NCBI GenBank assembly: GCA_018105865.1
Contig: CM030837.1
Coordinates: forward strand, 8,380,725-8,444,724
From: Metaphire vulgaris
Lineage: Eukaryota > Annelida > Clitellata > Crassiclitellata > Megascolecidae
DNA length: 64,000 nt
Reading direction: 5' to 3'
A program made the position numbers and the translations under genes. Positions 26,501 through 41,700 of the stretch are shown piece by piece; the stretch's first letter is position 1, and each line of letters starts with the position of its first letter. A model generated the notes under the pieces. That model did not search any database and was not told where the DNA came from. It saw only the letters and a list, made by a program, of their open reading frames with translations.

Positions 26501-29500
26501 TTTGTGCCAGATTAAGGTTGGATGAACATCTTGCTGATTATTGATATATTGTTGCTAATTTAGTAGTTATTGATATTGTATTCACTTGAATCACTTGAAT
26601 AATCATGCAGCCAGAAGTTGTGCCGTTTCTGCATTTGATTAGAATTGCAAATCAATTAATGCTTAAAGATTGAGTTATTTAGATTTCTGGAAATGAATTT
26701 AAAGAAGTGTTGATTATTTTGTTTCAGAGAGGCCCTGCGCTTTGGTTGTTCCACTACAGGACTTTGATGTTATGGAGGCTGAAACTATTTCACTGAAGCT
26801 AGTTCTGTCTAAACCAAGACAAGTCACTTGGTTGAGAGGACTGGAAACTATTTCTGGTGAAGACAGCAGATGTCAGATATTCAGTAGTGATGATGGGTTA
26901 GAACACACGTTGACCATAGCAAGAACTTCAGTGGATGACTCGGGCATCTATGCTGTTCAGGTGGATGACAACGAATATGGAAGTGTGACTTCATCTTGCT
27001 CAGTTACCATAAAAGGTACTATTCCATTTGAACTTGCTTAGATTAAACTTAGATTGAACTTAAATTAAACCAGCAATAGAGAAATCTTTAATGTTTCTGG
27101 CATTTGAACAAATGAAGTGTTTACATGCTAAAAGACAGGCCTAATACTTAAACAAAGGTTTGGGTGTACACTGTGTCTTTTTTATTTGAAGTTTTGAAGC
27201 TTCTGATTTATTTCTCTGATGTAATAATTATCATTTTTTATATTTGATTATTATTTTCATCTGTCCATGTGAAAATCGCTATGCTTCACTTATTCATTCA
27301 TTCATTCACATTATGGTCTTGCTGTGTAATATCATTCTTTTGTCTGATTTAATAATAATGTTTAAAAAAGAGGACGTTTTTTGTATTTTAGAGCATCCTT
27401 GTGAGATTGTAAGAGCTCTGCAGGATGTTGATTCTATTGAAAAAGAGAATGCGTCACTTGTACTTGTCCTTTCAAAACCAAGAAAAGTGACGTGGCTGAA
27501 AGGAGCCGATGCTATTCCACTGGATTGCGGTAGATTTTCAGTGTCTGTTGATGCTGGTGGGTTGCAGCACATGCTCTCAATATGCAACATCACAACAGCA
27601 GACAACGGTGTCTATACTGTTCAGGTAGAAGACAACCAATATGGCTGCATTTGCTCCACCTGCAACCTCTCTGTCAAAGGTAAATTTACAGAATTTCACC
27701 ATGTAATGGTGATTGTTTTTGCTATTATTGGCTTTTGTGGAAATCATTTTAGCAGCATGATTATACTTTTCTGTGGCCATTTTAAATAAAATACCAAACT
27801 CTTAGCTGCTCTTTAAACAAGTCATCTGAGTGAACAGTGACTATCTATGTTTATATCTTATGCTGTATATTTAAAATATCTTGATTAAATCTTCTGTGGA
27901 AAATTGATCATGATATAGTTTGTGTGTGAGTTTTGTAAACTGTTTTATAGAGCTTCCATGTGAGATAATTTCATCACCAAAAGACATTGAAGTGACAGAA
28001 AATGATGTAGTGAACATCGTTCTTTCTCTCTCAAAGCCCCGGCAAGTGTTGTGGGTGAAGGAAAAAGACCCTTCTGCAAAGTTAGGCGATCACTTTCAGA
28101 CATCTGTCAGTGATGACGGAACAGTTCATACATTGACGGTGTCCAAGGCATCGACTGATGACAGCGGTGTCTTTGTGGCAAATATTCATGATAATCAATA
28201 TGGAGTCACAAGTGTTTCATGTGCACTTGTTGTTAAAGGTATTCTGTGCATTTTATCATTTGTTTTTGAATTCTGATAAATGAAGTTTGAATGAGTTCTG
28301 AGAATAGTCTTTATTTTTAAATAAATTTAAATTTAACTAATATACACTCTTAGAATATATTACAAGAATATGTTTTATGATGGAGTACTTTATGTTATTT
28401 GGTTTGGTATAAGCAAGTGTTGTACAATATGTTGTTGGGATTTTACCTGACTGTAGTGTTTATTATAGCTGATGAACAATCTGAATTAAGAAATGGATTG
28501 TCTTTTCAATTACTGAACTCTTTAAAGAGTTAGCATAAATTTTTCAAATTCGAACTAATTGCCTGATTTTTATCTTTTCTAATATTTGCCTTCATGAATA
28601 TCCAATAAAATGATTAAATAACCATTTCAGTCTTAAAATGTTGTGACACACAAACATTTTTCAGAGTTGCCTTGTGAGCTTGCTACTGATCTGAAAGACT
28701 TGGAAGCTTTGGAAACGGAAATGGTACAGCTTACCTTAACTCTGTCAAAACCAAGAGAAGTGGAGTGGTTGATTGGAAAGTACCCATTGGTCCCAGAGAA
28801 TGACAGATTTAAAGTTTCAAGTAGCAGTGATGGATTGAAACATTCTCTGACCTTATCTGATGCCTCGATGGATGATAACAACTGCTATACAGCACTGATT
28901 CAAGACAATGACTATGGCTGCTTGACTTCATCCTGTAGTGTCACAATTAAAGGTTAGATTAAGAAAGTGCAAATAAAGAGCTTCAGTGTAGTTGAGTGCT
29001 GCCTGTTTTTGTTCCTACAGCAGCCATTATTTTGATCTAAGCATTCAGACACTAGAATGTTAAACATGTTGGTTGAGGGTTCATATTGCCTAAGCCCACA
29101 GCACTAAGGATGTAATGGAGTCTCTGATTTCCCTAGCCCTAGTTTCACTCTGCTCATTTGTTTATACTGAAGCTCTTCTTTGAAAATCTGTCTCGCATGA
29201 AGTATAAGCTCTTATATTATAAGAAATCTTTTGCCAGATATAAGAAAACAGTTCCTTTAAAAAGCACACCCATTCATTTTAGATGTGAATTACGGTATGT
29301 TCTGTTTCTTTTTCTTTGTTTCTTGTTTCTACAGTCAGATTGCAACATGGCTTTGTTGAGGTTATACTTACTTAGACCTAGATCCTCCCGTTCCCTCTGG
29401 AACATTGGGCAACGAGTCTTCTCCAGCCAGTACGATCATTGGCAACTTCTCTTGCTTTGGTTATCTCTAGCCCCATCTCTTTCATGTCTTCAGCAAAACT

Positions 29501-32500
29501 GTCTTGCCATGTTTTTCTTGGTCTTCCTCTGCCTCTTCTCCCATCTTCTGGTCTCCAGTTCACTGCTTGAGCTGCAGGTCTTGACGGTGGCATTCGCAAG
29601 ATGTGACCAGTGTATCTGCGTCTGCGCTCGTCTACTGTACAGTGTAGCGAGTCCATGCCAATTAGTCGCATAACTTCCTCATTGGGCATATGATCTTTCC
29701 ATGCTGAGATTATAATTTTAAAATATTTCTGCTTCTACTTTCATCACAGAAGAAATTAGGAAATTGTCTAAAAATTGTCTAAAGCACTCCAATCATAGAG
29801 TGCTTAGGAAAGGTAGCATTAGTCAATATGCTTACCATAATCAATCAATGATTCTATAAAGTTGACACAATTGAGTTATGGTTTATCGTATCATTTATGA
29901 TCAGAACATATTAATCATCAATAATGGCAAGTTCTCTTGCTTCATTTGCTCTTGCAACTTACTTTTAATTGAATTACAAATTAAATTACCTGTTTTGTAA
30001 AATTTCAGAACAACCATGTCGTGTATTGTTACCGCTTGCAAATTTGGAGATTATGGAAAAGGAAACATTGTCACTAAATGTCAAACTTTCCAAGCCAAGA
30101 CAAGTGCAGTGGATGCAAGGAGATGAATCACTCACTGATGAACTAGATAGAATCAAGATATCTGTGAGTGATAATCAACTTGAACACAGTCTGGCAATTG
30201 TGGACGCTTCAGTAAAGGAAAACGGGACTTTTGTAGCAAGGATCGATGACAGGGGTTACGGTTTCATCACATCAGCATGTTCTGTCACTATTAAAGGTTA
30301 ACTTTGTGAAATTTCTTCGTAATTAATATGAAGGAGGAGTTTTTTTGCTATATTTAATATTGTTTGGCTAAAATGCACAATTGCCTTTAACTATTTTTAG
30401 AAATGTTTTATGAGAAACCAAGGCGTGTTTGCGAAAAATGAGCATGGATTGTATTTAGTTTATGCTGTTTCATTATAGTTGTGTCTTCCTTTTCACAGAT
30501 TCTGCTTAGATTTTTTTAAATTTGTTTTTCTCAAATGAAGATGCTCAGACATTCATAAATTTCGCATCCAGATAGCACCATATTGTCTTCCACTCTGATA
30601 ACTGTGATAAATAAGTCCAGCTTCAAGTTGTTCCAAATTCTTTGATTTCAGCTATCATTGAAACATCAAATTTTGACTGCCTTATTCCTATTCTGAAATC
30701 AATATCCAGCCTATCGGTTCACAAAATGCTGCATTAAAATCAATCATACTCTTTGCTTTACTCATCACTTGGGATAGTGAACATTGAACCTAATTTTCAA
30801 AAGTACTGGCTGTTCAAATTCCAACAGCTGTCACTAACTACTCATGATGAGCATTCCTTTGTTGTTACTGGACATAATCTGTAATAGAAGTCTCAAAGAT
30901 TTATGAGTTTCAGTATACATTGAAACATTCTGTTGTGAATACAATTATCAGTCAGTCAATTATTGAATTTGCCATTGCACTTTGAAGTCTGTAGACTTGT
31001 AGATAGGGCTGTTAATTCTGTTTAAATGCTACCTGGGCCCCATCCAAATTTTGTGCAGGTACCCAGGTACCCAGTTTAGCATAATCTTCATTGTGTCTTA
31101 TTATTTCTACACTCAAAAAATAATTACACTCCACCTCCTTGTCTTCAACTAATGATAGACCACCTCAACCGTTATTCCACACTTTCTCTCCTGTCGTTGC
31201 AACTAATGATTCTATCATGGCCTGGAGGGTGAGTGTGACGTAATGGTGTCACACTTCCCCTCCGAATGACCCTGCAACTAATGGAGGGGGAGCTTGCCTA
31301 AGGACCATGTTTCAATTTTACTGTTTCACTCCAATTTTACTGCCTGGCTAATATAACTCCAATGGGTACCTGGGTTCCCAGGCACCCATTGACAGCCCTA
31401 CTTGTAGATTACTTCAACAATGCTCTACCGGTATATGTGTAAATCACAGTTTATAAATCATTACAATGAATACTAGAAATTGTCTGATTTTCTAGAATTT
31501 GACAGAAAATTTTGAAATTCTGGAAATGGAATAACTGTTTGGAATTTTAGCCACTAGGAATATTCATTTCATAATGTAATGTAGGATTTGTACAGCACAT
31601 CTTCTATTTCTACTCAGAGGCACTTCCAATTTAGAATTGCATAATATAAAGTGAGACTTTAGTTTTTTGCTTTAAAATGTGCTTGGGGGTAAGGAGTGAG
31701 GCACAAATAGACGAAGACAACCTATTTCAGAAGGCCAAGTCACTCTGAATGCTCAACACTGGGTGAAGCAGTGTGTATGATCTAGGGACATGAACATCCC
31801 TATTATCATACTTACTGCTGTGGTATTATGATGATAGTCACTTTGTTTGACAATTGATGCTTTTTGAACTATGATTTATTTTGTATAAACTAAGGATATG
31901 TGATGTTTTTTCAACCTGCAGAACTTCCTTGCACAGTTGTTCAGTCTTTGAAAGATGCTGAAGTTTTAGAAAGTGAAACGGTTTCTATGAAATTGGTTCT
32001 GTCAAAATCAAGGTCCGTGATTTGGAGAAAAGGAGACAAAATTATTGCAAATTCAGAAGATGATCAGCACTTTAGAGTAGAAGTCAGTGAGAATGGCTTG
32101 GAACATGCGTTAATAATATCCAATGCATTACTTGATGATGAGGGAACGTATATTGCTGACATCAATGACGATGCTTATGGCATGCTTTCTTCAACGTGTT
32201 GCATTGTAATGAAAGGTGAGATATGCCAATAAATCTGTTTTATAATCATTTGTTTTATTTCTGTAGGAAAGAATTTGATGACTTTTAGTATTATTTGTGT
32301 TCTAGATAAAACGTTCGTGTTTAAATTTTGTTTCAATTGTCAGTTTCAATTTGTCAGTTTGTCAATTTGTCAGTTTCAATTGTTGTTTCAATTGTCAGTT
32401 TGTCAATTTGTCAGTTTCAATTGTTGTTTCAATTGTCAGTCTGATGTCAAAGGAAAATAAAAAACATTTGTCAAAACATTTCTGTTAAAATATTAATTTC

Positions 32501-35500
32501 AATTGCTCAATGCAATTGCTTCTATTATTATAATTTTTTTATCTCCTGTATATTGTATCTATGTTTCCATTGAATCGTGCACTATCAGTTTTAATAATTT
32601 GATGCATGTCTTTGCTTAAAGTTTTATTGATTTTTATAGAAAAAGCTTGTGAAATTCTCACTGCATTACAAGACCTTGAAGTTGTGGAGGAATCCAATAT
32701 ATCACTGAGTTTGGTCCTCTCAAAGGCAAGGCCAGTTGTTTGGAAAAAAGATGATAAGACTATCAGTGATGATGAAAATTTTGAAGCTTCTGTGGTCAAT
32801 GATGGACTTGAACATGTGCTGCAATTAAAAGGCCTTAATGTTGGAGATCATGGTGGACAGTACACTGCACATATCGATGACAATGAATATGGGTCACTTA
32901 CCAGTATCTGTGGAGTGGTTGTTAAAGGTAGTTTTTTTCTTATATTACATGATTAGTCTTATGAGTTTTTAATAATTTAGTTTCATCCATATATTTTGTT
33001 TCCATTGAAATGCTAAGATTAAATAAACATAGAATCAAAATCAATAAGCATTAGAAAATCTGCAGTAGTTTTGTTGGAATTGTAATTGATTTTTATTGCT
33101 GGCTATTACTTTCATGTGTAATTATTTGTTGCAACTTTATAGGCATCTGAATATTATTTCTTGTAAATGCTTCAGAATTACCCTGTAAAATCATAAAACC
33201 CCCAACTGATGCAGAAGTAATGGAAAATGAAGATTGGATAATTAGCCTCTCGCTGTCAAAGCCAAGAGAGGTGAAATGGCTGAAGGGATCTGATTCAATC
33301 ATAGAAACAAGTGAAAAGTATGAAGTTTCTGTCACTGATGATGGTCTAACACACACGTTGATTATTCGAAACATTGTTATGGGCGATGGTGGAGTTTATG
33401 CTGTTGAGATCAATGATAAAGAATATGGAGCCATCACATCGTTTGCTTCCCTTAATGTTAAAGGTACATCTTGCATTGCAACTCTTTTATAGACAAATGT
33501 TAGTTCACGTTTCTATTAGCACCACTGAAATCATTTCAATTGGGACTTCTGTGTTTGGGAGCTTCATATTGGTGAATCTTTCTTTTTTGAACCATTTCCA
33601 TTTTTGTGAATAAAAGTTATGAATGCATTCAATTCAATCAATCAATCAATCAATCATGTCAATTTGGTATAGCGTGATAAACATGGCAAGATCAAAAGTC
33701 AAGGGCGCTTTACATTGTCAGTTGAAAGAGATGTTAAATAAATGAATCTTCAGTTTCTTTGCAAACATATCTGCAGAGGTCGCATTGGTTACTGCATCTG
33801 GCAACTTGTTCCATAAGACTGGGTGAACATAAGCATTGGGTGAACTTATCATGCTTGCATCTGTACGTGTCAATGGTAAATCATATTTCAGTATTGGGCT
33901 ATTGGCATTACAGATGTTAAATTGTTCAGTGTGGAGCTTCTATAATTGGCAGCATTTCATCTTTGTACTTCCTTTTGCAAAATTTTTTGGACATTAAGCA
34001 GACTCTCACTTTGTCATATTCACTGCAATCTTGTGTTTGCAGAACAACCTTGTTCCATTCTCACTACATTAAAAGATATTTTGGCTGTGGAGGAAGAAGA
34101 TGTATCATTAAGTTTTATACTGTCAAAGCCAAGGCATGTGCAGTGGATGAAGGATACAGCGGTGTTACCAGCAGATGATGAAAGATTTTGTGTGTTCAAG
34201 AGCAGTGATGAGCTGCAGCACACTTTGTCAATGTCTAGAATCTCATTGGACGATTCCTGTACATATAAAGCAGAAATCGATGACCTTCAGTATGGCATCA
34301 TCTCGACGTCATGTTTCCTCAAGGTTGAAGGTATTAAGATAACAGATTCTTTCAAATTATTATTATTATTATTCTTGACAATTTTATAGTGGGTAAAATG
34401 ACATAGATCAAAATCAAAGGCTTTTTAGTTCAAATTTAATTAAGCTGGATGGTAAAAGCGCTTTAGAATGTTATTTATGGTCGTCTTCGTCTATCGTCAT
34501 CTGATCTCTCGTCCGGTTCTTCCATGATGGAAGATCCGCAGAGATTCAGCGATAGTGTCCATTGTCATTGCGACGGTGGATGGCGAAATGATCTTTTAAT
34601 GGTACCATTCGCAGTTCCGCTCGAATCTTGACCTTAATAAACGTAACACTACAGTATATACGCCTGATCCAACCATGTCTTCCGAAGCGGATGAAAAATT
34701 GGAGCCAAATAGAACAAACTTTTTGAGTCGGCCGGCGACTTTCGTCGGGCGCAATGACTTAGGTCGTTCCCTCAGGATAACGAAATGGCTGGCCCATCAG
34801 GGCTTAAAAAAAGACAACAACCGAGGAAGATTCGAAACTGGCTTTATTAAAAGTCACAGGTTATAAATAGTAAAATTTTGTCTCATTTAGTTGAAAATTG
34901 TGTTGTTGTTTATTATTCAACGGCCCTCTGACGACTGAATGTATAAATGGTGGCTGGTTGACACCCTGATCCCATTTGCCCGTTGTTGCAGAGGTCTTTC
35001 ATCAGTTCTTTTCGGTTGGAAAGCAGACGCTTCCAAAACCGGAACAAAAGACCGAGATGACTTAAAAAATTTCGACCAAGGCACCTGCTTTCTTGAATCT
35101 ACAATAAAATATTAACTAGTCATGGTTTGTAATAATAATAATAATAATAATAATGTAAAAAAATTGTCACAGTGAACAATACCATAAAGCAGCTATTTTG
35201 CTATGAGGTTCATTTGTGAAGTAAGGTAAAATATTCAAAGTTAAAACTTACAAGTTTACTATTACAATGTTTTTGGCATGTTTTTTAGAGCAAAGGTGCA
35301 TTATTGTTAAATCCCTTGAAAATGTTGAAGTGCTTGAGACAGAAACGGCCACCATTTGCTTAATTCTGTCAAAGCCTCGAAATGTGAAATGGACTAAAGA
35401 CAACAAACTCTTACCAACAGATGATGGCAGATTTTTAAATGCAACAGAAAATAATGGACTGGAGCATATTTTAAAAATTTCAAGCATTACTTTGGAGGAA

Positions 35501-38500
35501 AATGGAACATTCAGTGCAGAAATAGACGATCATCAATATGGAGTCCTGACTTCGTCCACTTCGGTTACAGTCAAAGGTCAGATTAAATTCATGTCCTAGT
35601 TATTTTTCCTTAAAATGCTTTGAAATAATTTTGATCTTATCATTAGTTTTATCATCGTAACTTAGTAATAATGAATGAAATTTGAAAGTTTCAATTTGGG
35701 GAATTCATTTAAGTAATTATAGAATAGTGTCATAATTTATTCCTTAGCCTTAGATTCAGAAATTATTTTTGGCAAAAATGCTTACCTTATTTAATTTAAT
35801 TTTAACAGAACAGCCGTGCAGCATCACCTCCCCACTGATCAATATAGAGACAATCGAGGGTGCAACCATGTCATTAGTTTTGATATTGTCTAAGCCAAGA
35901 GCAGTTACTTGGCTGGAAGGTTCTAAACAAATTGCCTCAGATGATAAGAGAATTGTGGCTTCTGTGAGTGAAACTGGTTTTGAACACACCCTTAAAATAT
36001 CAAAAGTCTCTTTGGATGAAAACTGTGCATTTGTCGCTGAAGTGAATGACAATGAGTATGGCATACTTAAATCAGAAAGCAACGTTACTGTTAAAGGTAT
36101 GGTTCTTCTTGTGAAACTGTGGTTAGATTATGCTATTTTTGCTCTATTACAAATTTATCTTGGCTATTGAGACTTATTAATAAATCTGGATATTTTCTAT
36201 TAAATAAATATGAAAAGAAACTTATTTAGAAAGACAGATCTATCCATAAGCTTGCCTATCACAATGTTTTATATTTAAAAGTTTTGCGGCATGCAGAAGT
36301 TTATTTATATCACTAGTCCTAAGTTGTTCAGAAGATTGCTGCTCTCGTCACTTGTATATTCATTTATAATTTTGTTGTGATTAAATTTTTTTAGAAAAAC
36401 CGTGTGTTATTGCTGTGGCATTAGAAGATATTAGTGTAGTTGAAAAGGACAAAGTTCTGCTACATGTTGCTCTAACAAAGCCAAGGTCAGTGAAGTGGAT
36501 GAAGGGGAATGAATTGATTGCAGCTAGTGATGATACATTCGAACAACATAGCAGTAGCGATGGTCTTGAACACAGCTTAACAATATGTTCCTGTTCTTTG
36601 AATGATTCTGGTGTTTATGCTGTCCATGTCAATGACGGTGACTATGGAACCATAACTTCATCTGGCAATGTGATTGTGAAAGGTATGACTGTGCAAAATT
36701 GCATACCTTTTATTTTCCATTTATGATGACTGATTAATTATTGTCATTTTATCATTGCTATTTTTGTTCTTATTATCTCTTGAAGCAAAACTGACCCGTG
36801 AAGCCCATTACTTCTCAAGTAATCTGGAAATTTTAGGTCATGCAAATTAGTTTTATGGATAAATCATAAATTCATGCAAATGTGAGCAATCCTAAGGTCC
36901 CTCTCCCTCTCCTTTAATAATCTCAATATCATAGTTGAGCTCCTGGAGAAGCCAAAAGTCTGATCACTGGACTCTGTGAATGCCTGATTTTAGACAGAAA
37001 ACGAATATCTTAGTTTATCTTATGCTACAATGTTATGAATGAATTTGCAAAGATAATAATATCTTATCTTCTTCAGAGCTACCATGTATGGTGATCAGTC
37101 CTTTGAAAGATGTGGAAGTGAAGGAAAATGATATCGTATCCTTGATTATTGCATTATCCAAATCAAGACAAGTAAGGTGGCTGAAACAGGAACAACTGGT
37201 ATCATCTGAAGACACAAGATTTAAACTAACCTCTTCTGAGAATGGTCTGGAACATACTTTGACTATATCCAATGTCTCCATGGAAGAGAATGGCATATTT
37301 AGTGTTGAAATTGATGACAAAGAATATGGTTTGACATCTTCCAACTGCACAGTTTCAGTTAAAGGTATGAAAGAAACATATAAATATTTTCTATGACTTT
37401 GTTAATAAAAATTGTTCCACTAGTCTTAAATGAAATTTCAAAATTCAATGTTGCTAATGAATTTGCATTACAAATGTATTCAAGCTACAATGTTAATTGC
37501 AGTTAAGAAGTGTTGTGGCATTTGTTTTACTAGAACTGCAGTGTGCAATTGTCATGCCTCTGAAGGATGTGGAAGTCACGGAAAATGACATTGTATCATT
37601 GAGCATCATCCTGTCTAAGCCAAGAATGGTGAAATGGAAAGCAGGAGAGAGACCAATTTCACTGGAGGATGAAAGATTCAAGGCAGTCACTATTGATGAT
37701 GGTCTGGAACATACTTTGACTATATCCAATGTCTCCATGGAAGAGAATGGCATATTCAGTGTTGAGATTGCTGACAAAGAATATGGCTTTACATCTTCCA
37801 ACTGCACAGTTTCAGTGAAAGGTATGACCAGAAAATGTTGGCACTTGATATTTGGCACTCATTTAAGCTATGCCTATGACCAAGTTATATGCCAATTACC
37901 TTTATTTTCTTAAGGTCAGCATTGGTGTGGCCAGAGTGTATTGGTAAAAACTGAGGTTCATGCTTTTGACCAGACATCCTTTACTCGAGTTCCACTTATC
38001 ATGTTTATTAACCAAGAAAGATTTCAGCTTCCCACTCTTATTGGAAGGGGATGCTCAACCAGGGCCATATTAAGGCGGAGGTTGAGGGGGCTGCAGCCCC
38101 AGGCCCACCATGAAAATAGGCCCACCGATTTTTGAAATAACCATTTTTTTGCTCATCAGCACGATTTGAAAGGGCGATGACCTTTTTTTGCTCGTCAGCA
38201 TGGACCTTTTTTTGGCTCGTCAGAGATTATCAGTATAGGCGATGGCCTTTTTTTTCTCAGCCCCCCGGCCCACTCGGACCTTAATCCGGCCCTGTGCTCA
38301 ACACTCCTAATTGCCACCAACTTCTACTATATTGCTAAGAAATATGAAATGAAATTTTGCACTGAAATTCTCACTAATTTTACAATTATGCAACAAAATA
38401 TAAAACTACCAGTAATTATTGTTGTTGTTCGGTTGAATCTCTTACACCAATATTTATGCTATTTATTACTTTATTACTCTATTGTATCTGATAACTAATG

Positions 38501-38715
38501 CTAATGAATTTGCTGAGAAATCTCAATGTATTTTTTTGGAAAACATCAGTGTCTGGAGACGGTTCCAGCTTTTCAAAGTTGTTTTGCATCATGCCTCAAA
38601 ATGCTCTGTTAAATATGCTCAATTGCTCTTATATGCCATATTCTTGGTTTATTTGATGAGCTTGAGGGGCCACAGCATAGCCTTTGCCAGCACTAGTTCA
38701 GGAACATGGTGATGA

Positions 38716-38771
<56 letters not shown>

Positions 38772-41700
38772 CAGGACAATTTATATAGCACTGTACGCAT
38801 GGTTTAAAATCCAAAATCAAAAGCGCTTTGACAACGCTGACATGTCAATGAAGGTCAGAAGGTGGTGATGTTAAAATCCACTGTGATAATGGAAAGAACT
38901 TTGCTGCCACGAAGAAGTCTGGTGCAGAGTCCTTTAGAAGTGGTCCTTCAAAGAAACTATAGCCCCATTGACGTGCCAACGAGGAACGGAAGATGATGTA
39001 AGAGTCCGCAAGTTGGTAGTAGGAGTTTCTCCGTACGGATATAACCACCGGAAAAGTTCCTGAAGAAGCGGTCTTCCGCAAGAAGATAGTTCCGTCGTCG
39101 AAATCAGCACATCCGACAAGATGGAAAATCCGACGACGTCCAGAACGAGTCAACCGCAAATCCGCCGAATTTTCACGCGGCAGCCACTAAATAGTGACTG
39201 ACTTTGGCGCACACTCGACGGGAAGCGACCGACTTGAACTTCCAGACCGACGTGGAAGGTAGAGGACGGCACGAGACACGTCGGAAACCGAAGAGCAGAA
39301 CACAGTCTCAAGTAGATGAAGACTCCAGCGACGTCCAGAATGCAGTTGATCACAGCCGCCTAGCGCTACAACAATAGCTAACATGGTGGCGTCCAGCCCA
39401 CAGTGGTGAGACCGACTGGATACTTCCAGAACGATGCGAAACAGAAGAGGACGGCTAAAACTCCTCAGCAAACCGACGAACAAGAAGCAGTCCTCATGTC
39501 CGGTGCAAAATTCACGGACAGAGCGTCAGCAAATGCCGAGAAATGACAGTGAAACGAGGCAAACACAACATGTGCAGGCTGCCGTAGATAGGCGCCAAAC
39601 ATAGACTTGCCAGCCACAACAGATAACGACCAATGTGATTCTCAAGCAATACTCAAACTCTGTTGAAACAAACAGTTGAAACAAACAGTGTTGACATTAG
39701 TGGTGTCAAAGCTCATTGACATCAGGTTTACATCAGTATCCACTGTTCTAATAATGGCATTGGCAGGCTGGCAGCGTTCTGTGCTGTCTGCATGGGGGAG
39801 GACGAGGACAGATTCTTGAAACATCGTACAGCAATCTAAAGACAAATTTTGTCTTACAACAATCTTAAGGTATTTTGAACTATTTTCCTAACTGTCAAGA
39901 CATCTTACAACAATCTTATGATAAAAGTTATAACAAAACTTAGTATCATTATTTTAAGTTTGGGTAGTTCAAGTTAAATTATTTATTTATGCATATGGAT
40001 TTTTGCATATTTAGAACTGCCTTGCACAATAGTCACGCCTTTGAAGGACATAGAAGTCACAGAAAATGACATTGTATCATTGAGCATCATCCTGTCTAAG
40101 CCAAGAATGGTGAAATGGAAAGCAGGAGAGAGACCAATTTCACTGGAGGATGAAAGATTCAAGGTAGTCACTGTTGGTGATGGTCTGGAACATACTTTGA
40201 CTATATCCAATGTCTCAATGGAAGAGAATGGTATCTTCAGTGTTGAAATTGATGACAAGGAATATGGCTTTACATCTTCCAACTGCACAGTTTCAGTTAA
40301 AGGTATGAAAGAAACATATGAAAATCTTCTATGACTTTGTTAATAAAAATTGCTCCACAAGCCTAAAACCAGATTTCAAAATTCAATGTTTCTAATGAAT
40401 TTGCATTACAATTGTATTCAAGCTATAATGTTAATTGCAGTTAAGAATTGTTGTGGCATTTGTTTTACTAGAACTGCCCTGCACAATAGTCACGCTTCTG
40501 AATGATGTGGAAGTCACAGAAAATGACATTGTATCATTGAGCATCATCCTGTCTAAGCCAAGAATGGTGAAATGGAAAGCAGGAGAGAGACCAATTTCAC
40601 TGGAGGACGAAAGATTCAAGGTAGTCACTGTTGGTGATGGTCTGGAACATACTTTGACTATATCTAATGTCTCAATGGAAGAGAATGGCATATTCACTGT
40701 TGAAATTGATGATAATGAATATGGTTTGACATCATCCAACTGCAATGTTTCAGTTAAAGGTATGAAAGAAACATATGAAAATCTTCTATGACTTTGTTAA
40801 TAAAAATTGTTCCACTAGTCTTAAATGAAATTTCAAAATTCAATGTTGCTAATGAATTTGCGTTACAAATGTATTCAAGCTACATTGTTAATTGCAGTTA
40901 AGAAGTGTTGTGGCATTTGTTTTACTAGAACTGCCGTGTGCAATTGTCATGCCTCTGAAGGATGTGGAAGTCACGGAAAATGACATTGTATCATTGAGCA
41001 TCATCCTGTCTAAGCCAAGAATGGTGAAATGGAAAGCAGGAGAGAGACCAATTTCACTGGAGGATGAAAGATTCAAGGCAGTCACTATTGATGATGGTCT
41101 GGAACATACTTTGACTATATCCAATGTCTCAATGGAAGAGAATGGTATCTTCAGTGTTGAAATTGATGACAAGGAATATGGCTTTACATCTTCCAACTGC
41201 ACAGTTTCAGTTAAAGGTATGAAAGAAACATGAAAATCTTCTATGACTTTGTTAATAAAAATTGCTCCACAAGCCTAAAACCAGATTTCAAAATTCAATG
41301 TTTCTAATGAATTTGCATTACAATTGTATTCAAACTATAATGTTAATTGCAGTTAAGAAGTGTTGTGGCATTTGTTTTACTAGAACTGCCCTGCACAATA
41401 GTCACACCTCTGAATGATGTGGAAGTCACAGAAAATGACATTGTATCATTGAGCATCATCCTGTCTAAGCCAAGAATGGTGAAATGGAAAGCAGGAGAGA
41501 GACCAATTTCACTGGAGGACGAAAGATTCAAGGCAGTCACTATTGATGATGGTCTGGAACATACTTTGACTATATCCAATGTCTCACTGGAAGAGAATGG
41601 CATATTCAGTGTTGAAATTGATGACAAAGAATACGGCTTGATATCATCCAACTGCACAGTTTCAGTTAAAGGTATGAAAGAAACATAATTATGAATATTC

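Noticed and set aside
29158..29673. 171-codon + strand open frame
   Set aside because: Its second half is the antisense of the LINE reverse-transcriptase remnant on the minus strand, and its composition is low in complexity.
38845..39483. Minus-strand open frames in the GC-rich insertion
   Set aside because: No recognisable domain; the frames are short and follow GC content.
37077..41671. Regular 457 bp spacing considered as a satellite or CRISPR-like array
   Set aside because: The unit contains a spliced Ig exon with intact splice sites, and there are no short direct repeats with variable spacers. The genome is eukaryotic.
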